A stretch of DNA of 64,000 nucleotides, from NCBI GenBank assembly GCA_001599815.1, contig BCIA01000001.1, positions 3,786,934 through 3,850,933 of the forward strand, given 5' to 3'. Below the pieces are notes generated by a model that made no database searches, was not told where the DNA came from, and saw only the letters and a list, made by a program, of their open reading frames with translations. Position numbers and translations under genes: made by a program. Positions 55,991 to 64,000 of this stretch are shown piece by piece. The DNA is from Furcasterigmium furcatum. Lineage: Eukaryota > Ascomycota > Sordariomycetes > Glomerellales > Plectosphaerellaceae. Position 1 is the stretch's first letter. The number at the start of each line of letters is the position of its first letter.

Positions 55991-57232
55991 TTATGCTATA
56001 GCCATCGACAGACATGCAACGAATCCAGCCACTGCCATGAAGGCAATCCCGCTCGGCAACGACAAGCCTCCGGCACCCGATCGGGGGCAATAATGTTGCG
56101 CCTTAAGCTTGTCATTATCCTCGACCCAGGTCACATTCTGGCGGCTCCTCGAATTCATCTCGTAGCCGTTCTCCCTGTCAATCCTGCCCCGGAAGCGGGC
56201 TTCGAAATGCCCATAGTAGAGGTCCTCGTCCTCGTCGTTCCAGCTTTCACCCCTTTGATCATCGCCGAACGACACAAAGTCGGCCCGGAACATCCCCTTC
56301 CATCGAAAATCTGCCTCGTCGGCGTCGAAACTCCCAAGAAGTAGGTTCTGCACGACGGAGGGAGAGGGATCAGAGTACACTCCGGGTGCGCTTGGGATGC
56401 TGGGGGCCATCTGCACCGCGAGCGGGCTGGTTCTCGAGCCGTTACAGACGCTCATCGGCATCATCCATCGTCCCATGTCGGTGCTCGTGTCTGGATGGGC
56501 GTAGTCGCAGGCGAAGTTGTATGCCCCGTCTTGCCTGGTGACGTTTGTCACCCTGCAGGTAGGGCTATCAAGCCTGTCGACGGGCTGGTCAAGACTCCTC
56601 CAGAGCTCGGTCCCGCGGAAGTTCAGGAGGCTTTCGAGAAAGAAGTCGGTGACCCTGGGAAGAAACCCATCTGCACGGTGTCCTGCGAGCTGCTCCTGTG
56701 TCGTGTCCTGGGGCCATCCGGCCAGTGTGAAGATGAAAGGGTTCGATCCAGGGGTCACCTGGTTGTCTTGTAGTTGTCCGGAATATCGGGGATCGAGGAG
56801 CGACAGCACGCCGTCGAAGGTCTTGTTGACCTCACGCTCCTGCTGCTCGCATTGTGCCCAAGACTCGTTCATCCTCAGAGTCACCTCCTACAGCGCGGGG
56901 TCGAGTCAGCTCGCTGGGGTATAAGCGCTGGAGAGGGAGGGGGCTGGTCATACAATTGTCCCGTTATAATAGCTTCCGATCCATCGGTGCAACCAGTTCG
57001 CGCCTTTGTACTGGGCATAGATCCTGCACTCCCCGTCAGGGTCGTTGTCGTCTTTTCTCCCCTCGCCGCCGCCGCCGCCACCACCACCACCATTTCCTCC
57101 ATTTCCTCCATTATCATCGTACTCGTCATCTCCGTCTCCGCCGCCTCCTCGACGTTGTGCGTGAACAGTGAACGCAATGGCCAGAAGGATGGTGAGGAGG
57201 AGCCTGATTCTTGACCGGCGGAGCAGCGCCAT
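55991..57232 (-). CDS. Secreted, probably GPI-anchored protein of unknown function
   Basis: Exons 56954-57232 and 55991-56887 give 391 residues. A signal peptide is clear (RRSRIRLLLTILLAIAFTVHA, cleavage expected after VHA). A low-complexity Gly/Asp/Asn segment follows (NGGNGGNGGGGGGGGGEG). The body has several cysteines and N-glycosylation sequons (NGT, NES, NKT, NVT, NGS, NVT). The C-terminus is a hydrophobic tail (IAFMAVAGFVACLSMAIA) after a small-residue stretch SGAGG, as in GPI-anchor signals. The splice joins YYNGTI to EVTLRMNES. It therefore probably sits at the cell surface or in the wall. I recognise no enzyme or adhesin domain. A non-GPI single-span membrane protein is the alternative. 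Confidence 0.82.
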
Positions 57233-57700
57233 TCTCAATGATATGAGCTGTGCGTAGTCAAATGAATGAAGAACGGGCCCGCCGAGAAGGCAATTTCCAG
57301 GGGCAATGCTTTTACATGAGGTCCACGAGCGGTCATTGTCTATCGACTCTAAAGATGTGCCAAGCTCACACAGCCTCATCCGTTGGGCCTCATCGGGATT
57401 GCATGCAGGCTTGGCCAACTTGTCACCGCAATGACGGCTGAAATAGGTAGGTAATTACTTACGCGGAAAAGCCACTTTAACCGCTGGACCTCAACATCCA
57501 ATGTATTGGAGGCTATGCCCCATGATCAGGCCATGCATGCGGCCAACCACTGTTCAGGGGTTGCATGTCTGAATCGGCCGAAATCCTTCTTTCTCTTGTT
57601 TTGGGCTCCCTCCCGACAGAATCGATCTTCTCGCATTGGTTTCACGCAATATATTTGCCATGTATGAGAGTAAACGCTGTATATAGTAGAACAATCAGAC
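57233..57700. other. Intergenic region between two minus-strand genes
   Basis: 470 bases holding the promoter of the secreted protein gene and the 3' UTR of the MFS transporter. No clear motif is seen. Confidence 0.5.
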
Positions 57701-59640
57701 TCATTTCCCTTCAACCACCACTCTCTCTGTCTCTTCTCCGTCATCCCCGGCCCTGCCCCGCATGTGAGCCTCTCTGGCCTTCTTCTCCTCGGCCTTTGCC
57801 AGCTGCCTGGCCCTCCGGCTATCGTTCTTCTCCTGGTCCTCTCTCATCTGCCGGATGAGCGGGCTCTTGGCCCGAATCTGCTTCCCATACTTCCAGAAAG
57901 CGAGCGGCACCGGTATCAAGGCCACCTCAAGCAAGCCCAGCAGCGTGCCGGCCCACTGGGGCGTCAGCTTCTCGTACATGACCGGCCCCGCAAGCGGAAG
58001 CACGCCGCCGAACACACTTCGGATGACCGCGTTCGAGGCCAGGGCGCTGGCGGCGTAGATCCCATAAACGCCGCCGAGGTAATTCGAGCCATAAATGAAA
58101 CACAGGGTGTTGCCTGCGCCGAACGGAATGCTGAAGAGTAGAGGTACTGCCCAGTGTATGGACGTCGGCAGACACGTCCAGGAGAAGACCAGCTGGCCGA
58201 AAGGGGTAAGGACCGCGCCCAGGGTCATGATTCTGGCAGCGGCTTCTGGAGGAACGCGGCCCGTCTCGGGATCTTTGGGATGGGCGTTGACGATGCGGCG
58301 AAGAAGCGGCTCGCAGAAGATGGCCAGTAGGGTGCCGATCGCGATGCCGATGAAGGCCAGCCCTGATGTGCCAGGGCCCCAGCCACGGTACTCTGAGAAG
58401 ACGATAGGGTATGCGATGAAGCAGAGGTAGAGAATGCCGTAAATGACGGATAGCCTTTGCTACTGTCAGTTGCAATACATAAAGATAGAGAGAGAGGCAC
58501 CGAAATGTCACACTTACCAGAGATTCGCGCCCCAGAGAATCGGCTCCGTGGCCGCCAGAATAAATGGCCGGCTCAGATTCGTCTTCATCACCTCATACAT
58601 GGACAGCTTGGTGTCATATCGGCACCACCACCTCGGGTCGTCCGTCTCCGCCCTCAGCCTGGCAGCCTTTCTCTTCAAAATCGTCGGGGCGTACGTCTCT
58701 TTCATAGTCAGCATGGCGAGGATGGAGCAGCCAGCGAGGATCAGCACGATCCAGTTGCACCACCTCCAGCCCAGAGACTGGAAGACGAATCCGCCGATGA
58801 TGGGCCCCGTCGTAGGGCCGTTGAGCGGCGCGACGCTCCACAGAGACATGTACAGCGCGCGATGCTCCTCGTTTGCGATATCCACGACGGTGCCGGGGCT
58901 GTTGGAGATCAACGCTGCTCCGAACAGGGCACTATCACCTGTTAGTAAGTCTTCTCGGGTCGACGAGGTCACCTTGGCACATACCCTACAAACCGGCAGG
59001 CAAACTGTTGCTCGAGCGTATTGGCCAATCCACAAGGAATGATCATGATGGTCGAACAGAGCATGCAGACAAGGTAGACCGGCTGCCGGCCGTACAGCTC
59101 GCTCAGAGGGGCCACAACCAGACATCCGGTGGCCAGACCCAGCAGATACGTGGTAACGCCGAGGGTGGTGTAAGTCTTGGAGGTCCCGTACTCCTCCATC
59201 AGCCCGGGAATGGAGGCCGTGTAGCTCGTGCTGAAGAGGACGATGATCCAGCACGAGATGGCGACGACGAAGAGGACCCATGCCTGGTACCACAGCGGCC
59301 AGTTCTTGGGGTTTTCGGGATCATCCGGTCCAAAAGTCACCTCGAAATCCGGGGGCCGAGAGGCTGTGCTTCCCGAGGTCTGTGTTTTGGCGATGTCAGG
59401 CCCTGCGATGGATGCGACATCATCGTCCGGTTCCTGACGGATCTCATCTCCCTCGTCCGGCTCCAGCACCTCTGGTGCGTCATGCGACGGGTCATAGTTG
59501 TCGAAGGGGCCCCTTTCCGTAACAGAATTCTCTTCCCGTTGTCGCTTTTCGTGGGCAGGGTCGTCGCTCTGAACGGACGAGGTCGAGTTCCAGCCATCCC
59601 CGTGGCCGGGTGCCTTTTCCGGGTCCGATTGGGCGCTCAT
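57701..59640 (-). CDS. MFS transporter, drug:H+ antiporter (DHA1) type
   Basis: Exons 58985-59640, 58518-58931 and 57701-58454 give 607 residues. A 110-residue acidic cytosolic N-tail ends in VTFGPDDPENPKNWP, the typical lead-in to helix 1 of fungal DHA1 polyamine/multidrug transporters. Twelve hydrophobic helices follow, with the MFS motif A-like segment APLSELYGRQPVY, and PLNGPTTGPIIGGFV, the antiporter signature (motif C type). The last helices end in a charged tail (RQLAKAEEKKAREAHMRG). The first splice uses a TAG acceptor so that RFVG continues to ALFGAALISN; the nearer AACAG would create a stop. Substrate is unknown; toxic compounds or polyamines are the usual cargo. Neighbours give no pathway clue. 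Confidence 0.92.
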
Positions 59641-60436
59641 GACCTCCCCAATTCCGGCTCCGTGCTGGGCGAGCCGAGGTTGCTGATCTTGGAGGAATCA
59701 ATGGCTGGGCATTGGAGCGGGGTTCACCAGTCGCAGCAGCCAGCCAGATGGGATCACTGAGACCTGAGAACTTAACGGGACACCGCGACAAGAAACGACC
59801 GTGATCAGGGGAAAATTATGTTTCGATGTGAAGGGGACGAAGGGTGGGGATCCGGACTTCTTAACACCCGGACATAATAATCTACGCCCTGGCGGCTGCA
59901 ATCAGTCGATCCACCAGGATGGATGGGCGGTGGAGACCCAAAGACGCCATCGGGCCGGGTCTTGATCATCTTCTGCCTGCCGCTTGCCGGCTGCCAAAGA
60001 AACTAGCAGCAGCCTGCATTTCTTCTGATGCAGTGCCATGCAGCCAGAGCGAGAATATAGTATTGTTTCGTTTCAGTGCGTTGACTGGCAGACATCTCCT
60101 GAGACTTGTCAAGCGGTCCCCTGATTTGGAGGCCGAAATGAGGAGGGTAAACCCACAAGAGGCTCGAGTAGCCTGTAAGTCTTCATGTGCCGGCTTAGTT
60201 TGCCGGCCCTGACCCTCCCGTCGTCCCGCAGAAACTGCTCCGTCGACTGAGACAGCGGGCTCCGTGGGTTCGGATCCGAAGTCTGGGATCCACTTCGGCG
60301 GGTGGGGGGGTTTTCGCCGCGCCGATTTCGCTGAGACCCTGATCGGGATACCGAGGTATTGCTCAGCCGGTCCACCAATGCTGCCCACCAAGTCAATACT
60401 ATCTAAGAGGAGAAAAGAAGCCGAAACCCTCAACCT
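59641..60436. promoter_or_regulatory. Promoter of the MFS gene and 5' flank of the tRNA
   Basis: About 800 bases with no recognisable protein. Short frames on both strands overlap. Confidence 0.5.
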
Positions 60437-60510
60437 GGTCGGTTAGCTCAGTTGGTTAGAGCGTCGTACTAATAATGCGAAGGTCATGAGTTCGACCCTC
60501 ATACTGACCA
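60437..60510 (+). tRNA. tRNA-Ile (anticodon AAT)
   Basis: Seventy-four bases fold into a complete cloverleaf. The acceptor stem GGTCGGT pairs with ACTGACC (one G-T). The D arm is GCTC/GAGC. The anticodon stem TCGTA/TGCGA encloses the loop CTAATAA with anticodon AAT. The T arm is ATGAG/CTCAT around TTCGACC, and the discriminator is A. There is no intron. It reads ATT codons after A34 is converted to inosine. The internal A box (TTAGCTCAGTTGG) and B box (GTTCGACCC) promote Pol III transcription. Confidence 0.97.
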
Positions 60511-60519
60511 TTTCTTTTT
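60511..60519 (+). terminator. Pol III terminator of tRNA-Ile
   Basis: TTTCTTTTT directly after the discriminator base, with five consecutive T, is a normal RNA polymerase III stop signal. Confidence 0.85.
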
Positions 60520-61005
60520 GTCTTCCCAGCATTTGATGTGGATATCTATCTCCTATATTTTTTTTTGTTCTCTTGGTGGCTCAAGAAAGGCAGGAAATCA
60601 TATATGGTTGAGCAGTACAGGAGGAAGAGGTAGAACAAGTTGCTAGTACTTCACAGTTGATTCGTCATGTTGTAACTTGTAAGCCCACCATTCTGACCGA
60701 GACTTAGAGTTTTTGAGTCCTACCTCGGTACTAGGTATTGAGAACTATCCTGCAGAAGTGTTGGCTCTCTCCTGGCTGATCCTAGATTTCCCCCTTGAAC
60801 AATGGGCAAAAGCAGGTGAGGGGTTCACCGGTCTTCACCGAAGCCCCTCGAGCCGCACGGGCCACCTCCCCGTCATACCTGTACCTGACTCACACCTTGA
60901 ACTTTGCGACTCCAAAAATCCCACTCCCAAGCCAAAGACTACATCACCCTCCAATACCGCAGCGCTCAATCGCCGAGCTCCAGATCGCCCTTTCGACCGC
61001 CCCCA
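60520..61005. promoter_or_regulatory. Promoter and leader of the eIF2B epsilon gene
   Basis: About 490 bases between the tRNA and the GCD6 start. The last 100 bases are rich in CCA/CAA as in fungal leaders. No gene is seen. Confidence 0.5.
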
Positions 61006-63316
61006 ATGTCGTCACAAAGACCTGGCGGCGCCGGCAAGGGCAAGAAGGCCTCCAAGGCCGGCACAGAGAGCAAGCGCGAGGATGTGCTGCAGGCCGTGGT
61101 AAGTTACCAGCTTCGCCCTTGGTGGGGCAACTCGGATCTCGACTCGATCTCGACGCTGACGCGCCGCGCCATTGCAGGTCGTCACCGACTCCTTCCAGGA
61201 CAGGTTCAGGCCGTTTACCATCGACAAGCCAAGAGTAAGCTTCAGCCCGAGCCTGGCATCGCTCTGCCACTAATCAATCGCCCGCCCGCAGTGCCTCCTC
61301 CCTCTCGCCAACACCCCGCTCATCGAGTATACCCTCGAGTTCCTCGCCATGAACGGCGTCCAGGAGGTGTTCATATACCCGGGCGCACACACAGACCAGG
61401 TCGAGGACTACATCAACAGGTCGCGCTGGTCCCCAAACTCCAACAAGAGCCCGTTCACCAACATCACCTTCATCCGCGTCTCCGATGCCCACTCGGTGGG
61501 CGACTTCCTCCGTGACCTCGACGGCCGCGGCTACATCGACGGCGATTTCATCCTGGTCCATGGCGACCTCGTCTCCAATTTCTCTCTCGACAAGGTCCTT
61601 GCCGCGCACAAGGCGAGGAGGGAAGCGACGGCCACCAATATCATGACCGTTGTGCTCAGACCCGGCGGCCTCGATGACCACAGGACCAAGACAAATGCCA
61701 TCACGCCCGTCTTCGTCGTCGACAACAAGACCAAGAGGCTCCTCCACTACGACGAGACACATCCCCTCCAGTCAGACCGCTACCTGACCCTCGACCCCGC
61801 AATCATCGACGAACTGTCCGCCGACTTCGAGGTCAGGTCGGACCTGATCGACGCCCAGGTCGACATCTGCACACCCGAAGTCCTGGCGCTGTGGTCTGAG
61901 AGCTTCGACTATGAGCTGCCGCGGCGGAATTACCTCCACGGCGTGCTGAAGGACTGGGAGCTCAACGGCAAGGCCATCTACGCCGAGGTCCTCGAGGATG
62001 GCTACGCTGCCCGCGCAAGCAACCTCCAGATGTACGAGTCGATCACAAAAGACGTCCTCGGCCGATGGACCTTCCCTTTCATTCCAGACTGCAATGTCAT
62101 CCCGGGACAGAGCTACCAGAGGCGGAATCACGGCGTGTCGGTCGAGGACGCAGTCGAGGTGGCCTCTAGCAGCAAGGTCAAGAACTCCGTCATCGGCAAG
62201 CACACACATATTGGCCCCAGCAGCACAGTGACCGGCAGCGTCATCGGAAGGGGCTGCAAGATCGGGAAGAATGTGACAATACAGGACAGCTACATCTGGG
62301 ACGAGGCAACCATTGAAGATGGTGCTGTCGTGACGAGGTCGATCCTCGGCCAGGCTACCAGCGTCGGCAAGAACGCATCCATACCCGCTGGCTGTCTTCT
62401 CAGCAGCGACGTCATCATCAGCGAGGGCACAAAGCTCGCCGAGTCGACAGTTATCACGGCCCTTTCCTCCAACGGAAGCCCCGTCGAGGCAGACGCCAAG
62501 CTGGTCGGCGCCGCAGGCAAGGGCGCCGCCTACGTGGACCCGGAGGCCGAGGACATCGACCCCCAGGATCCCGGAACCCTCCAAAAGTCCCTGCTCTACT
62601 CCCTCGCCGACCTCAACCTCTCCGCCTCCTCCCTCTCCACCCTCAACTCCGACTTCGACGACTCGGACGATGAGTCCGGCTCCATCCCCTTCTCCGAGTC
62701 CCGCCAACGCCTCTCTTCCTTTGCCTCCGACGACTCCGCCTCCTCCGGCCCCGGCAAGTCCAGCTTCCACCACGACGCCGTCCACGGCCTCCTCGACGCC
62801 CTCCGCGACGACTCGGACGACTTCGAGCCCGCCAAGCTCGAGTTCATGGGCCTCCGCCTCAGCACCGACGCCTCGGACGCCCAGATGCGCAAGGCCGTCG
62901 CCGTCGCCTTCTCCCGCCGCGCCGCCGAGCTCCTCACCCCCGAGCACGGCGCCCTCGACTCCGCCGCCGCCGCGAAGCGCACATTCACCCGCAACGGCGC
63001 CGCAAAGTTCGTCGACGAGGTCGGCGTCGCCGGCGGCGAGGCCGAGCAGGTCGAGTTCGTCCTCGCGCTGCAGAAGAGCCTCGCCGCCGTCCGCGTCCTC
63101 GAGAACGCCCGCGCCGGGACGCTCCTCTCCGCCATCCTGCAGAAGCTCTACGAGCTCGACGTCCTCGAGGAGGACGGCATCCTCACGTGGTGGGGCGACG
63201 AGAGGGCCGCGCAGACGGAGGAGCTGCAGGCCGTCAGGGAGAAGTGCAAGGTGCTCATCGACTGGCTCGAGGAGGCAGAGGAGGAGAGCGAAGATGAGGA
63301 CAGCGATGACGAGTAG
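61006..63316 (+). CDS. GCD6: Translation initiation factor eIF2B epsilon subunit
   Basis: Exons 61006-61098, 61178-61234 and 61292-63316 give 724 residues, near yeast Gcd6 (712). This is the catalytic subunit of the guanine-nucleotide exchange factor for eIF2, in the cytosol. The N-terminal nucleotidyltransferase-like domain covers about 25-300 (TDSFQDRFRPFTIDKPR, CLLPLANTPLIEYTLEFL, YIDGDFILVHGDLVSN). The left-handed beta-helix follows (SVIGKHTHIGPSSTVTGSVI, IGKNVTIQDSYIW). Ser/Asp-rich linkers lead to the C-terminal W2/HEAT domain with its aromatic-acidic boxes (DGILTWW; LIDWLEEAEEESEDEDSDDE). The two short 5' exons make a frame-preserving join. Long antisense frames over the gene are a GC-bias effect. 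Confidence 0.97.
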
Positions 63317-63746
63317 ACGACTTGTGACATACTGGCATGGGCACATTGGGAAGGTTCCGCGACAAAAGGCGATACGGTTGGTTTGCATGGGCAACGATCT
63401 CAGGCAACTTGCATTGGCCATAGACGACCGATACAGGGATGAATGCAGAACACGATGAAATTTCATGACATGTGCCCCGCGAACGACGGCACCATGCTAT
63501 CGCGCTCGGCGGACTGGTGACAAAACTCTGACGACCTAGAATCGATGAACGCGGAGCCCTGTCCCTTTCCCAGCCTGCCCTGGCTTTGGCTTGCCCCAGA
63601 CGCCGTTCCCTCGCCCCTGAAAGCAAACCAGGGTCAATCGCTACACTGACTGACCTGAAAGAAACCCCAAAAAGTGACACGAGAGAATTAGTACAGATAA
63701 TCAACCGACTTTCGACACAGCTTATGCCTCCAAACCCTTTCAGACT
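63317..63746. other. Convergent 3' region
   Basis: 430 bases between the stops of GCD6 and the RGG-rich gene, presumably both 3' UTRs. No gene is seen. Confidence 0.55.
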
Positions 63747-64000
63747 CTAGTAATAGTCCTGGAGGTTGTTCGCCGAACCGTTGTTGTTACCCGGGCCTCC
63801 GCGAGTACCAGCCGAAGGGCCAGTAGGAATGTTGCCTGTGAACGGCGCACCTGAAGTCGACGGCTCGTCATACTCCACGGAGACACCATAGCCGCCCTGC
63901 TGGTTCCGTGGCTCCACGTCATCAAGGCTCTTATAATGATGATTGCCACCTCGCCCTCGGCCTCCCCTCGCGTTGCCACGCTGTCCGCCTCGAAATCCGC
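63747..64000 (-). CDS. RGG-rich protein, C-terminal part (runs off the window)
   Basis: The last 84 codons of a gene that continues past the right edge. The reading frame, GFRGGQRGNARGGRGRGG then NHHYKSLDDVEP, ending GSANNLQDYY, is an Arg-Gly-Gly box followed by a Gly/Asn/Ser-rich tail. RGG boxes bind RNA, so an RNA-binding or ribonucleoprotein role is likely, but the family cannot be named without the missing N-terminal part. The stop TAG is at 63747-63749 on the minus strand. Confidence 0.75.
   Translation of the reverse strand, partial: GFRGGQRGNARGGRGRGGNHHYKSLDDVEPRNQQGGYGVSVEYDEPSTSGAPFTGNIPTGPSAGTRGGPGNNNGSANNLQDYY

Noticed and set aside
61772..63466. Antisense open frame of 564 codons over eIF2B epsilon
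   Set aside because: It lies opposite a clear GCD6 coding sequence, and its Val/Glu/Leu/Gly-rich composition is what GC-rich codons give when read backwards.

Overview
The window is nuclear DNA of a filamentous ascomycete, most likely a Sordariomycete. The genes carry short GT-AG introns of about 45-75 bases, several have exons of 14-29 bases, and the families are typical of Pezizomycotina: a psi-factor oxygenase, Zn2Cys6 regulators, a grainyhead/CP2 regulator and an Hva1-type TUDOR protein. I cannot name the species. I see no transposon, CRISPR array or prokaryotic operon. Exon limits below were worked out by eye from splice sites and reading frame, and every complete spliced model closes in frame.

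Layout. 0-8.8 kb: a sugar-acid dehydratase of the IlvD/Edd family (minus) and an intact eight-exon fatty acid dioxygenase-P450 fusion of the Ppo/linoleate diol synthase type (minus). 8.8-17.5 kb: a DUF2235 alpha/beta hydrolase (plus), a methionine-permease-like amino acid transporter (plus), a small CHZ-like protein (minus), an Arg/Asp repeat protein (plus) and a 75-residue TUDOR protein behind a good TATA box (plus). 19.5-29 kb, mostly metabolic and regulatory: a Zn2Cys6 protein with a bZIP-like C-terminus (plus), a flavocytochrome b2-type hydroxyacid dehydrogenase (minus) sharing a 470-bp promoter with a GH2 beta-mannosidase (plus), and a second Zn2Cys6 regulator (plus). 29-39 kb, housekeeping: NOP56 (plus), VPS4 (minus), prefoldin subunit 6 (plus), an orphan (minus) and an AMSH-type deubiquitinase (plus). 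VPS4 and AMSH both act in endosomal ESCRT sorting, though nothing here shows they are co-regulated.

39-53.6 kb holds one gene, the grainyhead/CP2 factor (csp-2 type, minus), between two gene-free blocks of 4.8 and 7.3 kb. 53.6-64 kb: an oxysterol-binding protein (plus), a secreted GPI-anchor-like orphan (minus), an MFS transporter (minus), a tRNA-Ile(AAU) (plus), eIF2B epsilon/GCD6 (plus) and the 3' end of an RGG-rich protein (minus).

No secondary-metabolite cluster or defence island is visible. The observations most worth checking are: the Zn2Cys6 plus bZIP-like architecture; long in-frame open extensions directly after the UAG stops of NOP56 and the AMSH gene; a flavocytochrome b2 without a mitochondrial presequence that ends in Pro-Lys-Leu; the 15-nt microexon and SR-rich insert in the DUF2235 hydrolase; and the large empty region upstream of the grainyhead gene.
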